From NCBI GenBank assembly GCA_015501595.1, contig JADNRX010000412.1, forward strand, positions 1-45,636: a stretch of 45,636 nt of DNA, given 5' to 3'. Made by a program: the position numbers and the translations under genes. A model generated the notes under the pieces. That model ran no database searches. It was not told the origin of the DNA and worked only from the letters and a program-made list of their open reading frames with translations. Of the stretch, positions 23,159 to 35,500 are shown piece by piece; position 1 is the stretch's first letter, and the number at the start of each line of letters is the position of its first letter. Source of the stretch: Hymenopellis radicata (lineage: Eukaryota; Basidiomycota; Agaricomycetes; Agaricales; Physalacriaceae).

Positions 23159-24133
23159 ATGGCTCCCCAAGACACCAACGATGCTGAGCAAGGCCTCGCT
23201 GCGCCGCCCAAGTTCTCCTTCTTCAGCTATCTGTTGGAGGATGTCGATCCCGAGGAGTGCGTCAGTCCGCTGACAGGGTACTGTTTTATGACTGGCTATA
23301 TGTGCGCTCTTTTGTCCGCCCCCAAGCGGTTAGTCTGACCCGCAGCAGAGATGCTCTTTCGTTCTCAGCAGTCTTCGTATGGTGTGGATTCCAGACTGGC
23401 AATTTTGCGCAGGTGAGCCTCTCTCTTGCAATCTCTTGCTTGAGTGACTCATCATAATTAATGTCATATCCAGCTGGCGCTCGCGCTCGCCCGATTATTC
23501 GAGGGACCCCCCGGACAGAGAGACGAGACTTTCCACATTGCAGATCGACAGGCATTGACGTCGCTGCTGTCCTTCAACGCTGGCGCGTTCGTGGGCCGAC
23601 TCGGCGATCGCATCGGGGCGCACAAGCGCATATGGCTAATCTTCGCGACGTTCCTGCAAGTCCTCATGACCATGGCCGCGGCAGTCACGATATTCAAGAG
23701 CGGCCAGCCTGGTGTCGCTGACGCGCGCGCGCTGCCGACGTGGACGAACACCCTCTCCTTTGTGTGTCTCGCATTTATGAGCGCGAGTCTGGGTGTGCAG
23801 GGTATCGTGGGCAAGCGGTTGAATACGCAGTTTACGACGACGAGTGAGTTTTGATTTCAACAAGGAACTGCCTATGCTTGAATTCTGACTCGCGTTGTAG
23901 TTGTGTTGACGACCGTCTGGGTGGAGCTCGTCAACGATCCCAAGCTGTTCCAGTTTATGCACAAGGTTAAGACGCGCGACCATAAGCTGATTGCTGCTGC
24001 TGCGCTCTTCCTTGGAGCCTTCGTTGGACGTGCGTTGTTGGGCGCTATCGGTGCTCCGGGCGCGTTGGGTATCGGATGTGGCGTTCGTGTTATTATCATG
24101 TTGAGTTGGATTTTCGTGCCCAAGAAAAAGTGA
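23159..24133 (+). CDS. DUF1275 (YoaK-family) membrane protein
   Basis: Four exons (23159-23301, 23349-23412, 23474-23843, 23901-24133) give 269 residues with consistent phases. The start MAPQDTNDAEQ is followed by SYLLEDVDPEECVSPLTGYC, a fungal DUF1275 opening, then FMTGYIDALSFSAVFVWCGF and QTGNFAQLALALARLF, the family's G-x-D-A and TGN signatures in the first membrane helices. Further hydrophobic helices include LLSFNAGAFVGRLGDRIG, IWLIFATFLQVLMTMAAAV, SFVCLAFMSASLGVQG and LIAAAALFLGAFVGRALLG. About six membrane helices are expected. The biochemical role of this family is not established; a transporter-like function is only inferred. No frameshift is needed here. Confidence 0.85.
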
Positions 24134-24791
24134 CGATGTTGTTATAGATGTACTTACGAGCTCGTTATACTGCTTAGATTTAATTTGACGTGACGTGCTG
24201 TGCTAGGATTTGCTGTTTCCAAGTTTGAACCGAGCAAGAGGCTGACTGACTCGTCACTCATTCCTTATTCGCGCCACCTCGTCGTGCCCCGCTGCGGTCC
24301 TGCGGCTGCCACCTCCCTTCGCCGCCTTTCATTGTAGTGGCCGCGCGGCTTACTACATAGACGAGCTTCTCTGTCGAGATAAGAACGGATTTATTTGCTT
24401 CGTGTGCGCTTCAAATGTGGCGTTGCAAATCTCTATTGCTGACCTTCCCTTCCAAGCATCGAAATTTCTCTTGGGAGCGCAGGGCTCGCGAGGCCTCACT
24501 CGCGGACCTTTCCGAACGCAGAAGCTTCCGGGCACCATTCCGACTCCCGAGAGGCTGTGGTACTTGATGCTGGGAGTTGGCTATCGGAGTTGGTGGGAAC
24601 AATTGGTGGCTGTGGTACTTGACGCTGGGAGTTGGCTATCGGAGTTGGTATCTAGGATGTCGGTCTCCGTATCCTTGAAAAGGGAATTGGAGTTGCGTGA
24701 CTCTGCTGCCAGTTGGTCTGAATAGAACAGACCGCCAGAGGATATAAGAGGGTTCTAAAGATTCTCTCCATTCCAGATCGGCGCCTTCTCA
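24134..24791. other. Intergenic region with a 42-bp duplication
   Basis: The 3' flank of the DUF1275 gene and the promoter of the next small gene. It carries a duplicated 42-bp unit (24553-24649). No additional gene was supported. Confidence 0.45.
24553..24649. repeat. Two 42-bp direct repeats
   Basis: Units 24553-24594 and 24608-24649 differ at one base and start ggctgtggtacttga. They are separated by 13 bp. They lie 140-240 bp upstream of the start at 24792, so they may double an upstream promoter element of that gene. Confidence 0.85.
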
Positions 24792-25336
24792 ATGTCCACT
24801 GCAGGCTATTCCACAGGTCTTAGAGAGCAAGTGGTCGCCTACTTGATTGTCCTAGCCACTTCTGAGCCCTCGTCGACTGTCTCCCTCGGCGTCTACACAG
24901 TTGCCGCCACGAGCCTGCTGATTGTCCCGAAGGCGTGGCCAGGCAGTGTCCTTTCAGAGGCGCGCCGTGCTATAGATGCCACAAGAGAATGGCTCGAAGG
25001 ACATGCGCGCCGCCGGGCTAGCGCTTCCATGTATGCTATCTGCGCGTCGGGACACTTCGCTTTGGATGAGTGCGTATCCCACATCACACCCGTGTCATCT
25101 AATGTGTCTGTTATACAGCATTCTCGATCGCGTTCACGATCTCGAAGGTGTACATACGCGTAATCTCTGTCTCACCCGTATACATGCGTATGTCCGAGGC
25201 GTGTACGCCCTCTGCGTTGCATCTCGAGCCTGTCTGAAGGACGTGAAGGAGTTGAAACAAAAGCTTGATGCAGAGGTATGTTTTAGTTTTCCATTTTCTT
25301 TATCGTCACCTCTGTTGACAGGCTCCTATTAGATGA
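24792..25336 (+). CDS. Small conserved-looking protein, unknown
   Basis: Four exons (24792-25069, 25119-25147, 25199-25275, 25322-25336) join in phase to 132 residues ending EAPIR. The N-terminal half has one hydrophobic stretch, SLGVYTVAATSLLIVPKAW, that could span a membrane; a helix-rich part follows (SEARRAIDATREWLEGHARR) and then DDILDRVHDLEGVYALCVAS and LKDVKELKQKLDAE, which looks like a short coiled coil. I do not recognise the family. Good splice signals at all three introns and consistent phases support a real gene; the last exon is only 15 nt. It is followed by about 3 kb with little coding signal. Confidence 0.6.
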
Positions 25337-26000
25337 GGAAACTCGACCAGTAACATATTACCGAGGCTAAAAGAATTTTTTTGCGCTTTGTCTACTAGTT
25401 TCGTATAGATATTGTTGTGTGTTCGTACGCCCAACGCCATCACAAAAAGGGACAAAAGTATGCAAGGTCTCGAATGACATCTGTGGGTATGGGGGGTTGC
25501 ACCAAACAAAGTATTAGCATACATACTTGTTGAGTGTCATCGAATGATTCTACGCCACTATGTAGGCCACCATCTATTTGGTTACAGGTCAATATATGTG
25601 ATAGAAGCTGGTAAAGGTGAATAGAAACTGTCCGTGTCATTCACATACACGTAGCAATGCTACATACAGGTATACAGCACGTACACATATTAACTTGCAG
25701 CTAACATACCGCCTGCAGGTTAATACTAAAAAAACAGCCAACACGCAGCGGGGCAACAAATAGGACCAGTACTGAGGAGATCCTACTTCAGTCGCCGATG
25801 ACTTCTGCGAAGTGAGCCCTACAATTCGCGGTGGTTCGCCACTGGTTACACTCGTGCGGGATGGGTCCGGTCGGAGTTTGAAAGCGCGTGAAAGTCCGAT
25901 CGGAAGTCCCTTGCTGCTTGACTTCGAACCCAATCACCATCCACGACCACACCCATCACCACAAAACCACCACCACATCACTGCCGCCCATATTTCTTTA

Positions 26001-26189
26001 GACGTTGAAGGCCACGACCCGAGCTCGATAGGCGTGTGCTACGTTCTGCTGTGACCCGAGCTCGATAGGCATAGGCATTGTTTTATTTGCATCTTAAAAT
26101 CTCGAGGATGTTGAAGTCTACGACCCGAGCACGATAGGCGTAAGCTACGTTCGGTTGACAGCCACGACCCGAGCACGAGGCGTGAGCTA
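26001..26189. repeat. Degenerate repeat, four copies of a CGACCCGAGC core
   Basis: The core cgacccgagctcgataggcg occurs at about 26015, 26053, 26121 and 26165 with small changes (ctc/cac, one 4-bp loss). The first and third copies share a longer context, starting gttgaag and ending gctacgttc, with a period of 110 bp. The pattern fits an old tandem duplication of a about 110-bp unit that has since decayed. Confidence 0.7.
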
Positions 26190-26216
26190 TTGCGAGAGGC
26201 ATGCAAACCACTTCTG

Positions 26217-26236
26217 TTTTTTTTTTTTTTTTTTGC
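26217..26236. repeat. Poly-T tract, 20 bp
   Basis: Twenty consecutive T residues directly follow the degenerate repeat. This may be a poly(A) tail of an inserted minus-strand retrotranscript or simple slippage; no target duplication was recognised. Confidence 0.7.
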
Positions 26237-26624
26237 GTTATCGTCGAAATGGCATCCTGTGTAAGTTACGTCGGTTCAAGCAGCGACGTGCGATAGCCTC
26301 ATATATCTCTTGCCGTATTGCCTGGCTCAACGTTGGTAAAATCTTGGTGGCTTCAGTCGCACTGTACAGTTTGCCGGTGATTGCCGGATGAGGCTCACGT
26401 CGAACAAGCCGAGCACTATCTCTGTTGAATTGCGAACATACTTCTCGTATTCTCCTCTCCTTTGGTGCTCCTGCCTGACCTTGAAGTTCTACCGCCGTGG
26501 TTCGACGGTGAGCTCGGCTTCTTGGGAGGGTAGAGAGCGCAAGAGACGTACGGGTGATGGCTTATGTCGTCATCGCGTGCGCACCTCTTGCGGCCAGCCG
26601 GTCCTGTGGGCCAATCGGCTGTTT

Positions 26625-26642
26625 AACAACAACAACAACAAC
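26625..26642. repeat. (AAC)n microsatellite
   Basis: Six AAC units in a row in non-coding sequence. Confidence 0.8.
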
Positions 26643-27432
26643 CACTATCTCGTTTCGACTTCAACGTTAAACGTTCAACTTCAAGTCGTTTCTGCCCGGC
26701 GGGCCCCTTGTTGTTTGCGTCTCGCCTCAGTGGTGCAACGCGCCTCGCGATCCCTCGTCGCCTCACAATGCTACATTCATCGCGTCCGGCGGTGTCGAAC
26801 GTCTCGCAGACTACCTTGCTCGTTGACTAGACGACTCGTACGCCAATCTCAGTCGGGCCCTATGACCATCACATCCATCTCTTCTGCACGCATAGAACCA
26901 TAGTGTCCGCAACGTATACCGATGACGATGGCAGTACAATGGCACAACACGGCTGCGATGGTACGTCACTGGTTTCTCTCCATTACAAGTCGACATACCG
27001 ACGAGCGATGCAGCTATCCGGCGGTTAGGAGCCCGTTCCGGCAGTGTACACCGTGCGTGGTATTTGCTATGGCTTATCGCTCAATATGCAGCTTTTTCTC
27101 ACAACTGTCTTGAAGCGCAGCGAGTCCTCCTTGTCGTCAACGACGACATATATGGTCCTAGTTAATTCGGGTATGTCGATGATTTTGAGCGCGCAAATCT
27201 GGTCTCATTGGAAAAGTAGCGTCTCCGCGGAGAAGGAAGACTTCGGTGGTGTCGACAGGGTTAACGACGGTTGTTGTCCGGAGCTCCTAAATTTTGTGAA
27301 TGCCCAGGATGTGACTGACCGGAAACAGATTGTGATTGGCCTTGCCGTCACTCGTGCTGGGAAATGCATCTTGTACGTCGCGGATTCCTCTCACATCCAG
27401 ACGCTCACTAAGCTTGTTCTATGTCACCTCCA

Positions 27433-27564
27433 GAACCCCTTCAGGATGGTCGTGAAAGCCGTTGCAAATCAGGTAAGATTCTTGTTGACTTGTGCTGGTA
27501 TTGGTCTGATTGCTCGTAGACGAAGAAGCGCGACGGCGCCGAATATCACAGTCGCTGGTCCTGA
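27433..27564 (+). other. Possible 3' exon remnant
   Basis: Two exon-like pieces flank a good intron (27474-27520, GTAAGA to GTAG): NPFRMVVKAVANQ then TKKRDGAEYHSRWS and a stop at 27562. A plausible upstream acceptor is the CAG at 27430-27432. The joined reading is basic and looks like a protein end, but upstream frames are broken by stops and I do not recognise a family. Confidence 0.22.
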
Positions 27565-28548
27565 TGCGCATGGTGCTGGGGAGCATCGGGTGCTATGCCG
27601 GGTGTTGAATACCATTGGCTTCGGACGATTAATAGAAGGAAGGCTAGTGTATGGTGGCGCGTAGCTTGTTTTAGATACAGGAATTTTATTCTTTGCCTTG
27701 CAGTCGGACATATGTGACCAATATATATGAAGCTCTCTCCATAGTAAGAGTAAACTTCTGCTCTAATGAAAAGTTGATGAAAGTATGTATAGAAAGGAAA
27801 ACTATGTGTGACCATATATCGAGATACAGGGCGATCTGTATGGGGGTATGTATCCAGATAGTGCAACAACAGACACGTATTAATACCCTCACATGGTATG
27901 TCAGGTATACCTCACCATTCGGGGTATGTGGCGTGGTTATATCTGGATGTATGGTTTAGTCGGGTTTTGTGATGGCGTCCAAGCGAAAAGCACGCGTAAC
28001 CCTAACCCAAGTTCCTACAACTCTCTTTGTACCGTCATCCTCGCTCTGCACATGTTGTTCACTGGACGAACAGGCAAGCTGCTACCGTTTCATTGTAAAA
28101 TTGTAAACAAGTCCTCCTAGGCTGCTTCAGCCCATCAGTGTCGCGTTCCTTTCGTTTAGAGTGGGGTACGTATCCATTTGCTCAATACACCTACCCATTC
28201 AATATCCAACGTCCACCAGTTCGACACGGAGGAAGACTGGTGCAATCACCCGAAGACTTTCATCGCGCGGATACTTTCTTTTGTCGGGACTTGGATGATT
28301 CTTGGTGCTCCATGTAAGATGCTCGGCAAGGTAAAATTGGCCCATTTCAGACCAGGGCATTGTAGCCTCCTCTCTAGGTCGTTCATAGTACGCGTCTCAA
28401 CACGAAGGCATGCCACACTATACGCACAACTACTCACAGGTTCTGCATTGCGACTGGATCCTCAAGTGTATTTCGCAAAACTTTCTCATGCCGATATCCA
28501 AATTCGTCCTCGACAGTGCGCTCTCTTTTCTGATTCGTTGTCTACTAT

Positions 28549-29007
28549 ATGCTCATCTCCCCAGGCCTCTATATACCCCACACTCAAAACATTTCGCCTC
28601 AAGACGAATCACTGCCGCTCTGCTTTCCTACTACTTCCTCTCCGTCGCTTGAAACCCGGAAACGCACTCACGATCTCATCGACGAGTCCTTTACTGTCAA
28701 CCAAGGACCTCCTCCCAAGAGACGCCGCATGCACGACTCTTCTCGCGAACCTCTTGATCTCTCGCGCGTACAAACACCTCAAGCCGAAGCATCAGAGTCA
28801 ATCCCTCAACAGCCCAGCCCACCGTCGTCGCCAGGACAAATCAGACGCATAGATCTCAGAACCATCAAGATTCCTCGCACACAAGCCGCCATCGACCAGT
28901 TCAGGAAATTCATTGCTGCCAGGTATCTTTCTTTCCCAGGCGTTCTTTTCGAGTATCGCCCTAAATCAAAATACGCAGAAGCCAAACAGTTTTCTGGAGG
29001 GCTATAG
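28549..29007 (+). CDS. Putative nuclear protein fragment, unknown
   Basis: An open frame of about 150 codons reads IPHTQNISPQDESLPLCF, ETRKRTHDLIDESF, a basic cluster PPKRRRMHDSS that resembles a nuclear localisation signal, then Pro/Ser-rich text and IRRIDLRTIKIPRTQAAID followed by QFRKFIAA at a GTATCT. The first residues before IPHTQN probably lie in an intron, since a CCCCAG acceptor is at about 28563 and a short candidate first exon MPHYTHNYSQ is at 28410-28439; the phases of that junction do not match by one base. The 3' part may be another intron or decay. Composition is clearly unlike the surrounding non-coding DNA, but I do not recognise the protein. Confidence 0.35.
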   Translation: MLISPGLYIPHTQNISPQDESLPLCFPTTSSPSLETRKRTHDLIDESFTVNQGPPPKRRRMHDSSREPLDLSRVQTPQAEASESIPQQPSPPSSPGQIRRIDLRTIKIPRTQAAIDQFRKFIAARYLSFPGVLFEYRPKSKYAEAKQFSGGL

Positions 29008-29551
29008 CCGCCAGATACATATCGCCAACGAAGAATAGACCGCCGAGAATCCCTATAGGCGCTTTGCTTGCTGCACCATCTGTGCGTTCGACACCCTTTG
29101 CTGTCAATGTAGACTATCATGGGAAAAGCTTCTCGTGCGCCAGGATATCTTAGACTTTGTACTTGCTCGTTTCTGCTCTGGTTGTTTACCTGCTTACGAA
29201 ATATATGCTATCCTCGTTGAAGTTGTCACTTGCATTCTGATACATTATGATTTGCCGAAAGTCTGTACTCTAGATTCATCCGCCTGACTGTGAGCGCTGT
29301 GAGCCTTCACTGACTTGTATAGAAGAGGCCGACATATCAGTACTGGTGCCATTATTTGAGTACATTCTTCTCAACGTCCGAGGTCTGTTATTGAAGACGG
29401 GTGGCGCCGCCTGTACGTTCTGTCATGAGTTCATGACTTAAATTACAGATGAGGATAGTAATATACAGCTTGAGTGGTATCATACGGGTGTCTACAGATG
29501 CTAAATATCACAACAAAGGACATATCAATGAATACAAACACGACGACGACT

Positions 29552-32500
29552 CTACCAGTTCTGAAGCGCAATTTGTGCAGATTCCTAGCAGGCAATAATC
29601 AGAACTCTAAACGAAACAGAGAACGCATTAGCTCACCTTCAAACGAGTAAGGTTATGAACGATGGCCACATTCACAATCGTACGCAGCTTGCGTCGGACA
29701 TCAGCTTTGCTCATGGTAAACTGGTATGTCCCAGAACAATGGCAAAACCGCGACACGGTATCCGATTGTATCTGCTGACACCGCGAGCACCGGAGATCCT
29801 GCTGGGCAAACGAACACTCCAGCTGGAAGAGCATATTGATCAACGTGAACTCGATAGCCGGCCGGTCGTATTCGCCATTGCAGTCGGCGCACGTCCACCG
29901 CTGCACCACATCCACGTTATTCGGCAACAGCCGCGGGTCCCGACAAAAGTCAAAGTCGCGTATCGTGTCGCAGTGCCGACACGGGACATTATGGAGAATG
30001 AGCGGCTCGCATGGATTCCGGAATATAGCCTCTGCCGCAAACTCCTTCACGCCAATGAGCTCCAGAAGATTGCGCTTCAGCAAGCCAATCTCCACTTGGT
30101 ATTCCTTCGCCAGGCCGAAGACGGCGCACACGAATTTGACAAACTCCAGCAGCGGATCGATCATTTGAAGGTAGGACCCAGGGAGGACGGGAAAGTCAAA
30201 CTCGCCTGTCTGCTCCTCATTCAACTGCGCCTCCTTATGCCGACCTTGGATATTACCAACGACCTTGAGCATCTTTCGAGTGAGTCGACGAGCTAGAAAC
30301 TGCCGGATTACGCTGGCCTCGTTTTCCTTATTGGTGTCCTTCTGGGCCCCCTCGGACGTGCCATTCTCCAGCTGGCGCAGAGGAATCCTTGTCTCCTCGT
30401 TCGCTTTCTGCCGGATCTTGTAAAGCTCCACCAAGAAGAACTGTACGACAGAGGCAAAGTCTTCTCGGACGGCGGGTGGAAGGAACTGTGCAATGTTCCA
30501 GTGCATGTCAATGGACAAGGCCTTTGGTGGGTCCACCGCGTCCGGCTTTTCGCAGACGACAGCCGCCATATTGGCATTGTCCATGAAGATGAGATAGTCG
30601 TAGAACCTGGTAGTGTCGAGGAATATATGTTGGAAAAGTTCATGTGATGTCACTGCCGAGTTGATATAGGTAGCGTAGGCCTTTGCAGTGCCCGGTGGTT
30701 TGGATGTAGAAAGAAGGATACGGCTGAAATCCGCATAGACAATCTGCGAACCAAGTCGGCGGAATTCGGCCAACAACTGGATGAATGTCTTGCGCATCAG
30801 ACCGTGAACGAAGCGATGAAGACCCGAGTCGTAGAGCTGGGATGCACTTGAGCTGATCCAGCGCCAAAAGTGATCAATGGCCAACGATGCGGCGGCTTCC
30901 TCGTTCTGCACTTTATCGAGCAACCAAGATTTGACCATGTTACGAAGGATGCTGAATGCCTGCGAAGACACCTGCGACTCTCCCAGAGTGAGATCCCGTT
31001 GCTGAGCGTCGCCGTTCTTGTATTCATCCAGCGTCCGCGAGACAGAGTCAAACGCAGTAGAACCTCCGCTCCCCTCCAGCTCGTTCACGACCACTGAATG
31101 CATGACCGAGTTGACCGCCAAATTGCGCACAGTCACCTCTAGGCACACGTTTGAGAAACAGCCTGAGGAGTGAAATTCGGTGGAGGGAAGATCGTCTGAT
31201 TGTCTTTTGTCGTTCTCCAGACCCCCCAGATCTGGCAGCTCACCGGGTGACCACCAGAGGACCATGTCATTCTGTACGAGGCGACGAGCGTAGCATAAAT
31301 CTGACACGAACAAGGGCTGATCACCCTCCAAGTGACCGATGGGCACATCGTAGTACTCAGCAAGAGCAGTCATGCGGTCGATCCAGCTACCAAGGCCAAG
31401 GTAGCGAAAGATCATCTTCTTCGCAACATTCGTTTGCCACGGGAATACGTCTAGTGTGTGAGGAAGGCGCGCCTTTGTCATGGAGAGAACAGGGAACTTG
31501 GCGAGTTTAGGCACAAGCCGATCGTAGTACGACTGGTCCTTGCTCGAAGAGATGACCACTGTATAGGATTTGTCCTCCAACAAGCCCAATTCTCGTGAGA
31601 TGGCCTTCAAAGCGATGACATCGGAGGTATGATATGCCGTGGTGAATGCGAGGGCGTCAGGATACGATACGGAGTCACCGAGGCCAAATTTAGCCTCTCG
31701 TTGTTCTTTGAGATCGACGTAGGTACTTTCCAGCCTGGGGATGGCTTGGCGGCGAGTGGCAGGGTCGACGATATGGAGCTTGACTGCCCCAGTGGGTAAG
31801 AAGGTCGCGAAGACGTGGAGAGGATCCTTGGCGGAGCAGGCATGGTACAAGAAGATGTACTTTAGCGAGTCACCTTGTAGGTATTTCCGCTTGGAATTTG
31901 TTGGATTTACTCGATCCAATTGATTCAGATCGAAGCCAACCGTTTGGCCACGATTAAGCGTCATACCGGCATCCTCCACGGCGCAAGACTTGCCCAACTT
32001 CAGCAAGCCACGGACGACGAGAGGAATCTGACAAATAGTTGAGCCTCTAGCTGTTTTGAAGAATGACACGAGAAACGTTACCTGCTGCTCAAATACACCG
32101 TCTACATTGGGATCATTTGCGAGATCGATGAAGTGCTCTTGGATGGTGTTGTACGTGTCCTCGCGGACAACAATCTTGTATAGGTTCGAAGAAGGGAGGT
32201 CTCTAGGCAGATTTCGGGTGACCTGCTCGACCGAATAGTATTCGGTCTTGAAGAAGTCGGCTTTTGGTGCGCGCAAGTGAATATACATCTCCCTCGGAAT
32301 GCGCAAGGGAGCAGAGACAATGTCTCCGTCGACCGACATCCACAGGATGAACCGTCCTGAAATTTTGCTAGGTCGAATCTGGATGACATCCCAAGTGCGG
32401 TTTGTCTTGACTTTGACTCCACGGAACATCGTGGGAACCACAGTAGGGACCGAAGAACCGTTCTTCCACCGAGCGTCTTGCCGCTGTTTCCAACGAGGGC

Positions 32501-35500
32501 GCATCGCCTTAATCCAGGCGGAATAGTTGACATATGGATCAGGCACGGCAGGAAGTGAGTCCTCTGTCTCAGTCTCGACAACAGGCTGAGCTTTCTTCTT
32601 CTTCGACACGGTTATCCGTATCCTTCCGTCAGAAGGCTGCTTCCCCCCGTCAGTCATATCCTCTATATCGCGAGGTTGCGTGGAGGCACCGTCGTCCTCT
32701 CCAGCAGACTTGAAAAAATCTGTAAGCTTATTCTGCTTGAACTTGTCCACCTGTCCAGCGACGCGTCGATGCAACCAGTCAGGATGCCGAATTCGGGGAA
32801 CGGGATTGGAAACTTTCTGCATGGCGGCGGGGATGGTGATAAGCTTCTGTATCACAGAACCAAGTCGTTCAATGTAGTAGTCCCAGTCCAATATGGAACG
32901 TAAATCGAAATTGGCGAGACTGCTGTCCTTGAGCCATTTTCGGAGATACGTCCGCTTGATACTTTCCTCGGTCGAGAATATGGCCAAAGGAACAGCGCGA
33001 TCCGTAACTGGGGAACCGATAGGCTTCGCGGAGATGATGAATTTACAAGCAAGACCCTTGTCCTTGACCATCTGGTCACCAAGGAACTCGGCGAGGCGAC
33101 GGGCGGTACTGATTGACGTCGACTTCTGCCCGCCATACTCAGCGAGCGTCCTTGACATGCTCCTGTTTTCAGCGATGAGCTCGACAAGTTCATCATCGTC
33201 CAAGGTCTCTGCTTTTGTGAAAAGGATGTCCAACCACCGATCCGCTACTTCGGCGACGGCCGCGTAACATTCTTGGTAGTCGAGCCAAGCAGGAATTTCT
33301 CGAAGATTTCTGTCTGAAAGTGCTTGATAAGCTGTAGCTCTCCACGTCGCTTGACCTCGAAGCCCTTCAACTCCGCAAGAGAACCGTCATCGTTGAACAC
33401 CGCATAACGTTTTTTCAACAACTTGTCTTCTTCCTTCGACGATGGGAGGATCATGGCCTTGTACGGACCATCCAGTTCGAAAAAGATAGAGTTTTCGCTG
33501 TGGACGTCGTACCTGCCAGTCTCGGGATTCAGATCATGGTACTGGTGGTTCGTAAATTGCGCGTGAACAAGGTGGTTTAGCATCGTACAAGGGTACGAGA
33601 AGGCAAGAGTTTTTGCCATTCGCCAGCTTGAACTTGAAGTTCTCCGGGAAGACGCCGGGCAGCATGCACCAGATTCCATCCGTGTCCAGCTCTAAAGGAC
33701 GCCCGATCTGCTCTACAAGGGCGCGCGCCATTTGGATGATGGTAGCGCCTGTGAGACAGGTAATGCCGGCCATCTCCATCGAGTGCCATCGAGCGCCCTT
33801 CCGCATCACATATCCGTAGAACGAGTTTAGAATGCACTTGTGAGCCAACTGCAGGGAATCGTAGAGCACGATCATCTTCTTCGCCTCGTCAACCTCTGTG
33901 ATCGACGCGTTTTCAGCCATGACGTTGTCCAACTTTTCTTCCACGTCTTGTGGAGACCCTTGTATTCATATCGGCGGTCACGGAAAGTGCGAACGGTGTC
34001 CACGTAGAAAGGATTTTCTCGCTGACACACGATAGCTTCGCGATTCTCGATCTTGGTGTCTTTCGTCTTCTTGTACACCTTACGAGAGTAGTCGCCTAAT
34101 CGCTTGTGTAGAAGCGCTGTCTGCTCCGCATCAGACAGGTCGGGGAAGCGCCTCTGTGGCCCACCGGGACGTCTAGGAGGGAAAGTCTCCTGGTTGAGCG
34201 CGTGTCGAATCATGTTGTACTCGTCGCGATGAGCAGGAAAGAACTCTCCTCGCCAAGCCCACTCCAAACGACGATCACAAGTCTTCTCTGGTCGGTTGTA
34301 ATCGCAAACTGCACACACCGCTTCATCGACCATGGAGTCTGGTTGGAGGCGATTCGACAACATGATATTAGGATACATGGCAGCGACATCCAAGTGGTAG
34401 ATGAGCGGGTTGTCGACACGTTTAGGATTGTCCCGCATGAGCTCCAAAGCTGCTTGGATGGCATCCTTGACTTCGTCGTAATTGGTGACATCGTCCATGG
34501 ATGCTTTCGACTCCTCGACGATACAGAAGGAGAGCGCTGCATCCAAGTCGTCAATGAGCTATGAGCTTTGTCAGTTGAGTACTGATATGATGTGCTCAAA
34601 TTTACCTGCTGAATAGCGTCTGGCACAATCTTGAAGTCGTCGGAATATCACTGCGAAAAACGCCAGCCTCCAGCGCCTCGACATGTCCACCGACGTAAGT
34701 TTCTGACGCCAGAAGATGTCCGTCATACATATGACCGTGTTCCTCCTCGTGCCGATTTGGCATAATAATACGGCCACGATACGCTTCCACCTGTGAACTG
34801 AGTTAGATCAATGTTTGTCACCGAAAAAACAACTGACCATGAGCAGAGTCTCGCAGAGAGTTCCAGAACCCTTCCTGAGAACTTCATCGGGACACAAGGA
34901 ATGATGTTGCACAGGGAGAAAATGAAAGGATGGACGTATTTCATGTACAAGTAGTACGTCGCGACGGCATCTGAAACGGAGTAGGTAGCCAGATCCTGAG
35001 GTCTCTCCATCGCGTATCTAGGACGTGAATCAATGTTTGAGAAGGAATGTAGGAAAACGGCAATCTTACGGCGTCATGAGTTCAGGATCCAACTCAACCG
35101 GACTATAGCCCAGCTTGTACGTTGTGACGCTTTGAGACCTTGACTTCCTTGAGGAAGATATGAATCACGCTTGACCCATCTGAAGCAGTCCATGTGCACG
35201 CATGTTCGGCTCTTATACTCATCCTCTGAGTCCTTTGCGAATCCCGTTTCGAGGAACATGTCTATTCCGTTGACCTTGGATCGAGCGTCAAGGAAGGGGA
35301 AATCGAAGAAATCTCCGTTGAATGTGGCTATGACAGTAGGCTTGACATTCTGGATATGAGAGAAGAAGCGCTTGATGGTAGCTGCCTATAACCACGTTGT
35401 CATTTAAGGCATATAGAGAAATAAAACAACGTACTTCATCTTTCTCATTAAAGACTATGAATGGACCGGGATAATCGTCCCTCGGCGTATACTCGAAGTC

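Larger units (their letters stand above)
25337..28409. other. Poorly coding 3-kb region
   Basis: This stretch holds a degenerate repeat cluster (26001-26189), a 20-T run (26217-26236), an AAC microsatellite (26625-26642) and many short frames. Around 26900-27570 there are splice-like signals and short pieces of protein-like sequence on the plus strand, but stop codons interrupt them and I cannot assemble a gene. It may contain decayed genes. Confidence 0.4.

Noticed and set aside
22669..23211. 543-nt minus-strand frame overlapping the DUF1275 start
   Set aside because: No domain or leader features, and it overlaps the supported first exon of the DUF1275 gene and its promoter.
28005..28016. 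Telomere-like ccctaaccca
   Set aside because: Only about one and a half units of the repeat are present, surrounded by ordinary sequence; not an array.
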